A stretch of DNA of 64,000 nt from RPQJ01 sp963744735 (GTDB taxonomy: Bacteria; Pseudomonadota; Gammaproteobacteria; Steroidobacterales; Steroidobacteraceae), in the NCBI GenBank assembly GCA_963744735.1, contig CAVUVH010000003.1, positions 53,103 to 117,102 of the forward strand. Reading direction: 5' to 3'. This document shows positions 52,420-63,669 of the stretch, piece by piece (within the stretch, counting starts at the first letter, position 1; every line of letters starts with the position of its first letter). A program made the translations under genes and the position numbers. The notes below the pieces were generated by a model. That model saw only the letters and a program-made list of their open reading frames with translations. It was not told the origin of the DNA and searched no databases.

Positions 52420-53665
52420 GATCCGCAGCTACACGATGAACTTCGGGCCGCAGCACCCGGCCGCGCACGGCGTGCTGCGCCTGGTGCTGGAGATGGACGG
52501 CGAGGTCGTGCAGAAGGCCGACCCGCACATCGGCCTGCTGCATCGGGGCACCGAGAAGCTGGCCGAATCGAAGCCGTACAACCAGTCGATCGGTTACATG
52601 GACCGGCTCGACTACGTCTCGATGATGTGCAACGAGCACGCCTACTGCCGGGCGATCGAGAAGCTGGTCGGCATCGAGCCGCCGCTGCGCGCGCAGTACA
52701 TCCGCACGATGTTCGACGAGATCACGCGCATCCTCAACCACCTGATGTGGCTGGGCGCGCACGGCCTCGACATCGGCGCGATGACGATGTTCCTGTACTG
52801 CTTCCGCGAGCGCGAAGACCTGATGGACTGCTACGAGGCGGTCTCGGGCACGCGCATGCACGCCACCTACTACCGCCCGGGCGGCGTCTATCGCGACCTG
52901 CCGGACACGCTGCCCCGGTACCAGCCGTCGCGCTTCCGCAGCAGGAAGGAAATCGACCGCCTGAACGATGCGCGTTCCGGCTCGCTGCTCGACTTCATCG
53001 ACGATTTCACGCGCCGCTTCCCGGCCTGCGTCGACGAGTACGAGACGCTGCTGACCGATAACCGCATCTGGAAGCAGCGCACGGTCAACATCGGCGTCGT
53101 CACCGCCGAGCGCGCGCTCAACCTGGGCTTCACCGGCCCGGTGCTGCGCGGCTCGGGTGTCGCCTGGGACCTGCGCAAGAAGCAGCCTTACGCGGCCTAC
53201 GACCGCGTGGACTTCGACATTCCCATCGGCCTGAACGGCGACTGCTACGACCGCTACCTGGTCCGTGTCGAGGAGCTGCGCCAGTCGAACCGCATCATCA
53301 AGCAGTGCGTGGACTGGCTCAAGGCCAACCCGGGCCCGGTCATGGTCGATGACCACAAGCTCGTGCCGCCGCGCCGCGAAGAGATGAAGGGCGACATGGA
53401 ATCGCTGATCCATCACTTCAAGCTGTTCACCGAGGGCTACTGCGTCCCGGCGGGCGAAGCCTACGCCGCGGTCGAGGCGCCGAAGGGCGAGTTCGGCATC
53501 TATCTCGTCTCGGACGGCGCCAACAAGCCTTACCGCCTCAAGTGCCGCGCGCCCGGCTTTGCGCACCTGGCCGCGCTGGAGGAAATGACCACGGGCCACA
53601 TGCTGGCGGACGTCGTCGCGGTGATCGGCACCCTCGACATCGTGTTCGGAGAGATCGACCGGTGA
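52412..53665 (+). CDS. nuoD: NADH-quinone oxidoreductase subunit D
   Basis: 417 residues. Quinone-binding 49-kDa subunit homologous to the large subunit of NiFe hydrogenases. Motifs: MNFGPQHPAAHGVLRLVLEM (quinone-site His in HPAAHG), HIGLLHRGTEKLAESKPYNQ, YMDRLDYVSMMCNEHAY, GAMTMFLYCFREREDLMDCY and EAPKGEFGIYLVSDGANKPY. Intact. It overlaps nuoC and nuoE. Confidence 0.97.
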   Translation: MAEIRSYTMNFGPQHPAAHGVLRLVLEMDGEVVQKADPHIGLLHRGTEKLAESKPYNQSIGYMDRLDYVSMMCNEHAYCRAIEKLVGIEPPLRAQYIRTMFDEITRILNHLMWLGAHGLDIGAMTMFLYCFREREDLMDCYEAVSGTRMHATYYRPGGVYRDLPDTLPRYQPSRFRSRKEIDRLNDARSGSLLDFIDDFTRRFPACVDEYETLLTDNRIWKQRTVNIGVVTAERALNLGFTGPVLRGSGVAWDLRKKQPYAAYDRVDFDIPIGLNGDCYDRYLVRVEELRQSNRIIKQCVDWLKANPGPVMVDDHKLVPPRREEMKGDMESLIHHFKLFTEGYCVPAGEAYAAVEAPKGEFGIYLVSDGANKPYRLKCRAPGFAHLAALEEMTTGHMLADVVAVIGTLDIVFGEIDR

Positions 53666-54177
53666 GCGACAGCAACCTGCAGCAGCACGCCGATGCCGGC
53701 GAGGCGCTCTCCGCGCACGTGCGCGAGGAGATCGACCACTGGCTGGCCAAGTTCCCGGCCGACCGCCGCCGCTCGGCCGTGATCGCCGCGCTGCATGCCG
53801 TGCAGCACGAGAAAGGCCACCTGCCGCAGGAGTCGATGGACGCGGTGGCGGCCTACCTCGGCCTGCCGCCGATCCAGGTCTACGAAGTCGCCACGTTCTA
53901 CTCGATGTTCGAGACCAGTCCCTGCGGCCGCAACCACATCTCCGTCTGCACCAACATCTCGTGCATGCTGCGCGGCGGCGAGGCGATCCTGGCGCATCTC
54001 GAGAAGCGCCTCGGCGTCAAGGTGGGCGAAAGCACCCCGGACGGACGCTTCTACCTGAAGCAGGAAGAGGAATGCCTCGCAGCCTGCAATGGCGCGCCGA
54101 TGATGATGGTCAACCACGTGTACTTCGAGAACCTGACGCCCGCCCGGGTCGACCAGATTCTCGACGATCACAAGTAA
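53662..54177 (+). CDS. nuoE: NADH-quinone oxidoreductase subunit E
   Basis: 171 residues. Thioredoxin-fold subunit with 2Fe-2S cluster N1a. Ligands: the pair in ISVCTNISCMLRGGE and the pair in EEECLAACNGAPMMMVN. The N-terminal helical region is ALHAVQHEKGHLPQESMDAV and VYEVATFYSMFETSPCGRN. GTG start overlaps the nuoD stop by four bases. Confidence 0.96.
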   Translation: MSDSNLQQHADAGEALSAHVREEIDHWLAKFPADRRRSAVIAALHAVQHEKGHLPQESMDAVAAYLGLPPIQVYEVATFYSMFETSPCGRNHISVCTNISCMLRGGEAILAHLEKRLGVKVGESTPDGRFYLKQEEECLAACNGAPMMMVNHVYFENLTPARVDQILDDHK

Positions 54178-54202
54178 GCCCGTTTCGCGCAGGAGCCCAA
54201 GC

Positions 54203-55510
<1,308 letters not shown>

Positions 55511-55520
55511 TCAGGGCATC

Positions 55521-57708
55521 ATGAGCGAAGAACTGGTCAACATCGAAGTCGACGGCGTGCCCATGAAGGCGCGCAGGAACGCCATGATCATCCAGGTCAC
55601 GGATGCGAACGGCGTCTACATCCCGCGCTTCTGCTACCACGACAAGCTGAGCATCGCGGCCAACTGCCGCATGTGCCTGGTCGAGGTCGAGAAGGCGCCG
55701 AAGCCGCTGCCGGCCTGCGCCACGCCGGTGGCGGAGGGCATGAAGGTCCATACCAAGTCGCCGAAGGCGATCTCGGCGCAGAAGGCGACGATGGAGTTCC
55801 TGCTGATCAACCATCCGCTCGACTGCCCGATCTGCGACCAGGGCGGCGAGTGCGAGCTGCAGGACCTGGCGCTGGGCTACGGCCGCGACGTGTCGCGCTA
55901 CAGCGAACGCAAGCGCGTGTTCAAGGACGAGAACCTCGGCCCGCTCGTCTCCACCGACATGACGCGCTGCATCCACTGCACGCGCTGCGTGCGCTTCGGC
56001 CAGGAGATCGCGGGCGCCCCCGCGCTCGGCACGATCGGCCGCGGCGAGATGACGCAGATCTCGACCTTCATCGGCCAGGGCATCGACCACGAGCTCTCCG
56101 CCAACATCATCGACCTGTGCCCGGTCGGCGCGCTCAACAACAAGCCGTACCGTTACCGGGCCCGCGCCTGGGAGATGACGCAGGCGCCGCTGGTCTCGCC
56201 GCATGACTGCGTCGGCACCAACGTCAATGCGCACGTGCTGCGCGGGCGGGTGATGCGCGTGGTGCCGCGGGCCAACGACGCGATCAACGAGACCTGGATC
56301 GCCGACCGCGACCGTTTCAGCCACGAAGGCTTCTACAGCGCGGACCGCGCGCAGAAGCCGATGATCAGGACCGACGGCGCCTGGCGCGAGGTCGACTGGG
56401 AAACGGCGCTGGAGACGGCTGCCCGTGGCCTGCAGCAGGTCGTGCGCGACGCCGGCGCGGCACAGGTCGGCGTGCTGGCGACTCCCCTGGCTTCGCTCGA
56501 GGAACTCGCGCTCACGGCCCGCATCGCGCGCGGCCTGGGCACCGCCAACCTCGATCACCGGCTGCGGCGCGTCGACTTCCGCGACCAGGACAACGACCCG
56601 GTGGCGCCGCTGCTGGGCTGCACGATCGCCGAGCTGGAACAGGCGTCGGGCGTGCTGGTGATCGGTTCGAACCTGCGCAAGGAAGTGCCGCTGCTCGCGC
56701 ATCGCATCCGCCAGGCGGCCGTGCGGCGCGGTGCCAGGGTCTCGTTCGTCAATCCGCGCGCCTGTGAAGTACGCTTCCCCGTGCTGGCCGAGCTCACCAG
56801 CAATGGCCTCGGCATGGCCCAGCACCTCGCGGCGGTGCTGGTCGCGGCGCTGCGCAGCGCCGGCCAGGCCGCGCCGGCGTCGCTGCAGGCGGCGCTCGAG
56901 GGCGTCACGCCGACGGCGCAGCACGAAGCCGTCGCGGCCTCGCTCGCGACGGGCGACCTGCGCCTGGTGCTGCTGGGTGCGCTGGCCGGGCGGCACGTCG
57001 CGCATGCCGAGATCCGTGCGCTGGCCACGGCCCTGGCCGCGACCTGCGGTGCACGGCTCGGGTTCCTGCCGGAGGGCGGCAATGCCGTGGGCGCGGCGCT
57101 GGCCGGTGTGCTGCCGCACCGTGCCGTGGGCGGCCGCGCCGTGGCGGCGCCGGGCCTCAACACCGCGGAGATGCTCGCGGCGCGCCTCAGGGCCTACGTG
57201 CTGGTCGGCGGCATCGAGAGCGCCGACCTCACGCCGGTCACCGCGGCCGATGCATCGCTGCGCGGCGCCGAGTGCGTCGTGGCCATCACGCCCTACGCCA
57301 GCGCCGACATCCTCGCCACGGCGACGGTGATCCTGCCGAGCGCGGTGTATGCCGAGACCTCCGGCACCTGGGTCAACGTCGAGGGCTGCTGGCAGAGCGT
57401 CGCCGGCGCGGCCAGGCCGCCCGGCGAGGCACGTCCCGCCTGGAAGATCCTGCGCGTGCTCGGCAACCTGCTGGGACTGTCCGGATTCGACTACGCCAGT
57501 TCCGAAGACGTGCGCGACGAGCTGCGCCGCGAACTCGACGGCCTGCCGGCCGTGGCGTCGGCGGCCAGGGCATTCGCGCCCGGCCGGCTCGCGGCGTTCG
57601 ATTCGACGCGCGAGATCGGCCTGTACCACGTCGACCCGATCGTGCGACGGTCCGCGCCGCTGCAGGCGACGGCCGATGGCCCAAGCCGGGCGTGGAGGGT
57701 CCGCCTGA
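55521..57708 (+). CDS. nuoG: NADH-quinone oxidoreductase subunit G (stop lost by an apparent one-base shift)
   Basis: About 729 residues. Large iron-sulfur subunit. Clusters: IPRFCYHDKLSIAANCRMCL with LPACATP (N1b), HPLDCPICDQGGECELQDLA (N4/N5) and TRCIHCTRCVRFGQEIAG. The molybdopterin-like domain follows and remains open to VRRSAPLQATADG. As written there is no stop and the frame runs straight into NuoH. Removing one G near 57677 gives ADAQAGRGGSA and a TGA (57706-57708) that overlaps the nuoH ATG as TGATG. I regard that as the true end. Confidence 0.94.
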
Positions 57709-58766
57709 TGGACGCCATCGCGTCGCTCTGGACCGCACAGCCGCTGTGGCTGCGCGAGGTGCTGGTCGCGCTCGGCCAGATCCTGGCCGTGACGATCACG
57801 GTGATCCTGTGCGTCGCCTACACGACCCTGGCCGAACGCAAGGTCATCGGCTACATGCAGGTGCGCATCGGCCCGAACCGGGTCGGGCCCATGGGCCTGC
57901 TGCAGCCGTTTGCCGACGTCATCAAGCTGCTGCTGAAAGAAGTCGTGGTGCCGTCGCGGTCCAACCGCTACCTGTTCGTGGTGGCGCCGCTGCTCACGCT
58001 CACGCCGGCGTTCGCGGCCTGGGCCGTGATGTCGCTGTGGCCGGGCTTCGCCATCGCCGATGTCGATGCCGGCGTGCTCTACATCCTGGCGCTCGCGGGC
58101 TTCGGCGCCTACGGCATCATCCTGGCGGGCTGGGCGGCCAACTCCAAGTACGCCTTCCTCGGCGCCATGCGCTCGGCGGCGCAGATCGTCGCCTACGAGA
58201 TCGCGATGGGCTTCGCGCTGGTCGGCGTGGTGATGGCGGCGGGCACGCTCAACATCGGCCGCATCGTCGAGTCGCAGGCCGGCGGCCCCGGCAGCTGGTA
58301 CTGGTTCTGGCTGTTCCCGCTGATGGTGGTGTACTTCATTTCCGGCGTGGCCGAGACCAACCGCGCGCCGTTCGACGTGGCCGAGGGCGAGTCCGAGATC
58401 GTCGCCGGCTTCCACGTCGAGTATTCGGGCATCGCCTTCGCGCTGTTCTTCCTCGCCGAATACGCCAACATGATCCTGATCTCGGCGCTGTCGGCCACGT
58501 TCTTCCTCGGCGGCTGGCTGTCGCCGTTCGAGGGCTACCCGGTCGTCGGCGACATCGCCGTGCTGGCGGCGCCGGGACTGCACTGGTTCGTGCTCAAGAC
58601 CTGCTTCTTCCTGTTCCTCTTCCTGTGGTTCCGCGCGACCTTCCCGCGCTACCGCTACGACCAGATCATGCGGCTCGGCTGGAAGGTGTTCATCCCGGTG
58701 ACGCTGGTCTGGCTGTGCGTCGAGGCCGCGATGTGGATCTTCAAGGTCGGGCCGTGGGCCGCGTGA
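57708..58766 (+). CDS. nuoH: NADH-quinone oxidoreductase subunit H
   Basis: 352 residues. Membrane subunit forming the quinone chamber at the junction with the peripheral arm. About eight helices. Motifs: AERKVIGYMQVRIGPNRVGP, FADVIKLLLKEVVVPSRSN, GAMRSAAQIVAYEIAMGFAL, AETNRAPFDVAEGESEIVAG and RYRYDQIMRLGWKVFIP. It starts at ATG 57708 within the TGATG junction; in the sequence as given it is also in frame with nuoG. Confidence 0.96.
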   Translation: MDAIASLWTAQPLWLREVLVALGQILAVTITVILCVAYTTLAERKVIGYMQVRIGPNRVGPMGLLQPFADVIKLLLKEVVVPSRSNRYLFVVAPLLTLTPAFAAWAVMSLWPGFAIADVDAGVLYILALAGFGAYGIILAGWAANSKYAFLGAMRSAAQIVAYEIAMGFALVGVVMAAGTLNIGRIVESQAGGPGSWYWFWLFPLMVVYFISGVAETNRAPFDVAEGESEIVAGFHVEYSGIAFALFFLAEYANMILISALSATFFLGGWLSPFEGYPVVGDIAVLAAPGLHWFVLKTCFFLFLFLWFRATFPRYRYDQIMRLGWKVFIPVTLVWLCVEAAMWIFKVGPWAA

Positions 58767-58778
58767 GGTAGCGAAAGC

Positions 58779-59258
58779 GTGCGCAGCTTCATCAAGACGT
58801 TCTTCCTCTGGGAACTGCTGCAGGGCCTGCGGGTCACCCTGCGCGCGTTCTTCGCGCCCAAGTTCACGGTGCAGTACCCGGAGGAGAAGACCCCGCAGTC
58901 GCCGCGCTACCGCGGGCTGCACGCGCTGCGCCGCTATGGCAACGGCCAGGAGCGCTGCATCGCCTGCAAGCTGTGCGAGGCCGTGTGCCCGGCGCTCGCG
59001 ATCACGATCGAATCCGACGTCAGCGCCGACGGCACGCGCCGCACGACGCGCTACGACATCGACCTGTTCAAGTGCATCTACTGCGGCTTCTGCGAGGAAG
59101 CCTGCCCGGTCGATGCGATCGTGGAGACCCGCATCCACGAGTACCACATGGAAAACCGCGGCGAGAACATCATGACCAAGGACAAGCTGCTCGCCATGGG
59201 CGAGCGCTACGAAGCCATGATCGCGGCCGACAAGGCCGCCGACGCGCGCTACCGCTGA
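58779..59258 (+). CDS. nuoI: NADH-quinone oxidoreductase subunit I
   Basis: 159 residues. Ferredoxin-like subunit with two 4Fe-4S clusters (N6a, N6b): CIACKLCEAVCPALAITIES and CIYCGFCEEACPVDAIVE. An amphipathic N-terminal helix (FIKTFFLWELLQGLRVTLRA) anchors it at the membrane arm. GTG start with GAGGTAG upstream. Intact. Confidence 0.97.
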   Translation: MRSFIKTFFLWELLQGLRVTLRAFFAPKFTVQYPEEKTPQSPRYRGLHALRRYGNGQERCIACKLCEAVCPALAITIESDVSADGTRRTTRYDIDLFKCIYCGFCEEACPVDAIVETRIHEYHMENRGENIMTKDKLLAMGERYEAMIAADKAADARYR

Positions 59259-59276
59259 CCGAGGCGACACCCCGCA

Positions 59277-59882
59277 ATGATCGTCAACGTCCTGTTCTAC
59301 GTCTTCGGCGCGATCCTCGTGCTGACCGCGCTCGGCGTCATCACCGCGCGCAACCCGGTGCACTGCGCGCTGTTCCTGGTCGCCGCCTTCCTCAACAGCG
59401 CGGTGATCTGGCTGCTGCTGCAGGCCGAGTTCCTCGCCCTGACGCTGATCGTGGTCTACGTCGGCGCGGTGATGGTGCTGTGGCTGTTCGTGGTCATGAT
59501 GCTCGACATCGACGTCGAGAAGCTGCGGCAGGGCTTCACGCGCTACGCGCCGCTCGGCGCGCTGATCGCGCTCATCGTCGTGGCGCAGATCGGCCTGGTC
59601 GTCTACGTGCGCAAGCTGGGCCTGGATGACGCGGCCAGCCTCGCGGTGGCGCAGCCCGCGGGCCACTCCAACACGCAGGCGCTCGGGCACCTGCTCTACA
59701 CGCAGTACCTGTACCCGTTCGAGATCGCCGCCGTGATCCTGCTGGTGGCGATCGTCGCCGCCATCACGCTCACCATGCGCGAGCGCCCCGGCCAGAAGGT
59801 GCAGGACATCGGCAAGCAGGTGGCGGTGCGGGCGAAGGATCGCGTGCGCGTGGTCAAGATGGACGCGGAGGGCAGGCAATGA
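59277..59882 (+). CDS. nuoJ: NADH-quinone oxidoreductase subunit J
   Basis: 201 residues. Membrane subunit with about five helices: MIVNVLFYVFGAILVLTALG, NPVHCALFLVAAFLNSAVIW, LTLIVVYVGAVMVLWLFVVM, GALIALIVVAQIGLVVY and FEIAAVILLVAIVAAITLTM. TM3 contains the characteristic VYVGAVMVLWLFVVMML region. A C-terminal polar tail follows. It overlaps nuoK by four bases. Confidence 0.95.
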   Translation: MIVNVLFYVFGAILVLTALGVITARNPVHCALFLVAAFLNSAVIWLLLQAEFLALTLIVVYVGAVMVLWLFVVMMLDIDVEKLRQGFTRYAPLGALIALIVVAQIGLVVYVRKLGLDDAASLAVAQPAGHSNTQALGHLLYTQYLYPFEIAAVILLVAIVAAITLTMRERPGQKVQDIGKQVAVRAKDRVRVVKMDAEGRQ

Positions 59883-60184
59883 TCCCGCTGTCCCACGTGC
59901 TGCTGCTGTCCGGCATCCTGTTCAGCCTGTCGGTGGCCGGCATCTTCATCAACCGCAAGAACGTGCTGCTGCTGCTGATGTGCATCGAGCTGATGCTGCT
60001 GTCGGTCAACTTCAACTTCATCGCGTTCTCGCACCACCTCGGCGACCTGTCCGGGCAGGTGTTCGTGTTCTTCATCCTGACGGTCGCGGCCGCCGAGTCC
60101 GCGATCGGGCTGGCGATCCTGGTCGTGCTGTTCCGCGAGCGGCGCAGCATCAACGTCGAAGACCTCGACGCGATGAGGGGCTGA
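59879..60184 (+). CDS. nuoK: NADH-quinone oxidoreductase subunit K
   Basis: 101 residues. Three-helix antiporter-like subunit. Conserved Glu residues lie in LLLMCIELMLLSVNFNFIAF (TM2) and LTVAAAESAIGLAILVVLFR (TM3). Start ATG overlaps the nuoJ stop. Confidence 0.96.
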   Translation: MIPLSHVLLLSGILFSLSVAGIFINRKNVLLLLMCIELMLLSVNFNFIAFSHHLGDLSGQVFVFFILTVAAAESAIGLAILVVLFRERRSINVEDLDAMRG

Positions 60185-60187
60185 GCC

Positions 60188-62140
60188 GTGGAACAGACGC
60201 TGCTCATCATCGTGCTGGCGCCGCTGATCGCCGCGATCATCGCCGGGTTCTTCGGCCGCTGGATCGGCCGCGTGGCCACGCACAGCGTCACGATCGCAGG
60301 CGTGGCCATCGCCTGCGGGCTGTCGGCCAAGGTGCTGCTGGGGCTGATCAACGGCGCGCCCGCGTTCGACGGACCGGTCTACACCTGGCTGGTCAGCGAC
60401 GGCATCCAGATGCAGGTCGGGTTCCTGGTCGACCGGCTCTCGGCGACGATGATGCTGGTGGTGACCTTCGTCTCGCTGATGGTCCACATCTACACCATCG
60501 GCTACATGCACGACGACCCGGGCTACACGCGGTTCTTCAGCTACATCTCGCTGTTCACGTTCGCGATGCTGATGCTGGTGATGGCGAACAACCTGGTGCA
60601 GCTGTTCTTCGGCTGGGAGGCGGTGGGCGTGGTGTCCTACCTGCTGATCGGCTTCTGGTACACGCGGCCGTCGGCGATCTTCGCCAACCTCAAGGCCTTC
60701 CTGGTCAACCGCGTCGGCGACTTCGGCTTCCTGCTCGGCATCGCCGGCATCGTCTACCTGACCGGCTCGGTGCACTACAGCGAGATCTTCGCCCAGGCCG
60801 ACAGGATCGCCGGCAGCACGTTCGAGCTGATCCCCGGGCAGACCTGGCAGGCGGCCACCGTCATCTGCATCTGCCTGTTCATCGGCGCGATGGGCAAGTC
60901 GGCGCAGGTGCCGCTGCACGTCTGGCTGCCGGATTCGATGGAAGGCCCGACGCCGATCTCGGCGCTGATCCACGCGGCCACGATGGTCACGGCCGGCATC
61001 TTCATGGTCGACCGCATGTCGCCGCTGTTCGAGCTGTCGGAGACCGCGCTCAGCTTCGTGCTGGTGATCGGCGCGACCACGGCCCTGTTCATGGGCCTGC
61101 TCGGCGTGGTCAACAACGACATCAAGCGGGTCGTCGCGTACTCGACGCTGTCGCAGCTCGGCTACATGACGGTGGCGCTGGGCGTGTCGGCCTACGCCGG
61201 GGCGTTCTTCCACCTGATGACGCACGCCTTCTTCAAGGCGCTGCTGTTCCTCGCGGCCGGCTCGGTGATCATGGCGATGCACCACGAGCAGGACATGCGC
61301 AAGATGGGCGGCCTCAGGAAGTACATGCCCATCACGTACTGGACCGCGCTGATCGGCACGCTGGCGCTGATCGGCTTCCCGGGCTTCTCCGGCTTCTTCT
61401 CCAAGGACGCGCTGATCGAGGCGGTGCACGCCTCGCGCATCCCGGGCGCCGGCTACGCCTACTTCTGCGTGCTGATCGGCGTGTTCGTCACGGCGTTCTA
61501 CTCGTTCCGGCTGGTGTTCCTGACCTTCCACGGCGAGGAGCGCATGGATGCCCACACCCGCGAGCACCTGCACGAGAGCCCGTGGGTGGTGACGCTGCCG
61601 CTGGTGCTGCTGGCGATCCCGTCGGTCGTCATCGGCTGGCTGACGATCAAGCCGCTGCTGTTCGGCGGCTATTTCGGCAGCGCCATCCAGGTGGCCGAGC
61701 AGCACGACGTGCTCGCGGAGCTCGGCGAAGAGTTCCATGGGCCCGCCCAGTTCGTGCTGCACGGCGTGATGGGCCCGGCGGTGTGGCTGGCGGCGGCGGG
61801 CGTCGTGCTCGCCTGGTTCCTGTACCTCCGGCGGCCGGAGCTCCCGGCACAGCTGCGGGCGAGGGCAGGCGGGCTCTACACGCTGCTCGAGAACAAGTAC
61901 TACTTCGACTGGTTCAACGAGAAGGTCATTGCCGCCGGCAGCCGTGCGCTCGGCACCGCGCTGTGGAAGGGCGGCGACGTGGCCCTGATCGACGGCGCCG
62001 CGGTCAACGGCTCGGCCCGGCTGGTGGGCTGGGTGGCCAACCTCGGCCGCAGCCTGCAGTCGGGATACCTCTATCACTACGCCTTCGCGACGATCATCGG
62101 GCTCTCGGTCCTGCTCGCGTGGCTCCTCTGGCGAAGCTGA
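60188..62140 (+). CDS. nuoL: NADH-quinone oxidoreductase subunit L
   Basis: 650 residues. Distal proton-pumping antiporter subunit with about 16 helices and a lateral helix. Motifs: LVQLFFGWEAVGVVSYLLIG (TM5 Glu), GAMGKSAQVPLHVWLPDSME (TM7 Lys), ALIHAATMVTAGIFM, VAYSTLSQLGYMTVALGVSA and FFHLMTHAFFKALLFLAAGS. GTG start three bases after the nuoK stop. Intact. Confidence 0.97.
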   Translation: MEQTLLIIVLAPLIAAIIAGFFGRWIGRVATHSVTIAGVAIACGLSAKVLLGLINGAPAFDGPVYTWLVSDGIQMQVGFLVDRLSATMMLVVTFVSLMVHIYTIGYMHDDPGYTRFFSYISLFTFAMLMLVMANNLVQLFFGWEAVGVVSYLLIGFWYTRPSAIFANLKAFLVNRVGDFGFLLGIAGIVYLTGSVHYSEIFAQADRIAGSTFELIPGQTWQAATVICICLFIGAMGKSAQVPLHVWLPDSMEGPTPISALIHAATMVTAGIFMVDRMSPLFELSETALSFVLVIGATTALFMGLLGVVNNDIKRVVAYSTLSQLGYMTVALGVSAYAGAFFHLMTHAFFKALLFLAAGSVIMAMHHEQDMRKMGGLRKYMPITYWTALIGTLALIGFPGFSGFFSKDALIEAVHASRIPGAGYAYFCVLIGVFVTAFYSFRLVFLTFHGEERMDAHTREHLHESPWVVTLPLVLLAIPSVVIGWLTIKPLLFGGYFGSAIQVAEQHDVLAELGEEFHGPAQFVLHGVMGPAVWLAAAGVVLAWFLYLRRPELPAQLRARAGGLYTLLENKYYFDWFNEKVIAAGSRALGTALWKGGDVALIDGAAVNGSARLVGWVANLGRSLQSGYLYHYAFATIIGLSVLLAWLLWRS

Positions 62141-62152
62141 CGTAACACGAAC

Positions 62153-63667
62153 ATGCAACTCGACTGGCCCATCCTGAGCGTGCTCGTCTGGCTGCCCATC
62201 GCAGCCGGCGTGCTCCTGCTCCTCGTCGGCGACCGCAATGCGGCCGTGGCCCGCTGGCTCGCCCTGGCGGCCTCCGTGGCCACGTTCGTCGTCAGCCTGC
62301 TGCTCTGGCGCGAGTTCGACACCACCACCGCGGCGATGCAGTTCGTCGAGCGGCAGCCGTGGATCGGCGCCTTCAATGCCTGGTACCACCTGGGCGTCGA
62401 CGGCATCTCGATGCCCCTGATCGTGCTGACGGCGTTCATCACGCCGCTGGTCGTGATCGCCGGGTGGACCGTGATCGAGAAGCGCCCGGCGCAGTACTTC
62501 GCCGCGTTCCTGATCCTCGAGGGCCTGATGATCGGCGTGTTCGCCGCGCTCGACGCCATGCTGTTCTACGTGCTGTGGGAGGCGATGCTGATCCCGATGT
62601 TCGTGATCATCGGCGTCTGGGGCGGGCCGCGGCGCGTGTACGCGACGGTCAAGTTCTTCCTCTACACGTTCCTGGGCTCGGTGCTGATGCTGGTCGCGCT
62701 GATCTACATGTACCTGCAGGGCGGCAGCTACGCGATCGCCGACCTGCAGGCGCTGCCGCTCTCGCTGCGCGAGCAGGTGCTGATCTTCACCGCGTTCCTG
62801 CTGGCGTTCGCGGTCAAGGTGCCGATGTGGCCGGTGCACACCTGGCTGCCGGACGCGCACGTCGAGGCGCCCACGGGCGGCTCGGTCATCCTCGCGGCGA
62901 TCATGCTGAAGATGGGCGGCTACGGCTTCCTGCGCTTCAGCCTGCCCATCACGCCGGACGCGTCGCGCGAGCTCGACTGGCTGGTCATCACGCTGTCGCT
63001 CACGGCCGTGGTCTACATCGGCTTCGTGGCGCTGGTGCAGCAGGACATGAAGAAGCTGATCGCGTACTCGTCGATCGCGCACATGGGCTTCGTCACGCTG
63101 GGCGCGTTCGCCGCGTTCCAGATCTTCCGCCAGACCGGCGAGCTGCGCGGTGCGGCGATGGGCCTCGACGGCGCGATGGTGCAGATGGTCTCGCACGGCC
63201 TGATCTCCGGCGCGCTGTTCTTCAGCATCGGCGTGCTGTACGACCGCATGCACAGCCGGCAGATCGCGGACTACGGCGGCGTCATCAACACCATGCCGGT
63301 CTTCGGCGCATTCATGGTGTTCTTCGCGATGTCGAACGCGGGCCTGCCCGGCACGTCCGGCTTCGTCGGCGAGTTCCTGGTCATCCTGTCGGCGTTCCAC
63401 GCCAACTTCTGGTACGCGTTCCTGGCCGCGCTGACGCTGATCCTGGGCGCGGCGTACACCCTGTGGCTGGTCAAGCGGGTGGTGTTCGGCCCGGTCGGCA
63501 ATGACCACGTCGCGCAGCTGCAGGACCTCAACGGCCGCGAGTTCCTGGTGCTGGGCGTGCTGGCGGTGGCGGTGCTGGCGCTCGGCCTGTGGCCGGCGCC
63601 GCTGCTCGAGGTGATGCGGCCGACGATCGAGCAACTGGTGCAGCAGATGATGCTGACGAAGGTCTGA
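62153..63667 (+). CDS. nuoM: NADH-quinone oxidoreductase subunit M
   Basis: 504 residues. Second antiporter-like proton pump. Motifs: MLFYVLWEAMLIPMFVIIGV (TM5 Glu), AFAVKVPMWPVHTWLPDAHV (TM7 Lys), AYSSIAHMGFVTLGAFAAFQ and MVQMVSHGLISGALFFSIGV. Start ATG 62153, 12 bases after nuoL. Intact. Confidence 0.97.
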   Translation: MQLDWPILSVLVWLPIAAGVLLLLVGDRNAAVARWLALAASVATFVVSLLLWREFDTTTAAMQFVERQPWIGAFNAWYHLGVDGISMPLIVLTAFITPLVVIAGWTVIEKRPAQYFAAFLILEGLMIGVFAALDAMLFYVLWEAMLIPMFVIIGVWGGPRRVYATVKFFLYTFLGSVLMLVALIYMYLQGGSYAIADLQALPLSLREQVLIFTAFLLAFAVKVPMWPVHTWLPDAHVEAPTGGSVILAAIMLKMGGYGFLRFSLPITPDASRELDWLVITLSLTAVVYIGFVALVQQDMKKLIAYSSIAHMGFVTLGAFAAFQIFRQTGELRGAAMGLDGAMVQMVSHGLISGALFFSIGVLYDRMHSRQIADYGGVINTMPVFGAFMVFFAMSNAGLPGTSGFVGEFLVILSAFHANFWYAFLAALTLILGAAYTLWLVKRVVFGPVGNDHVAQLQDLNGREFLVLGVLAVAVLALGLWPAPLLEVMRPTIEQLVQQMMLTKV

Positions 63668-63669
63668 CC

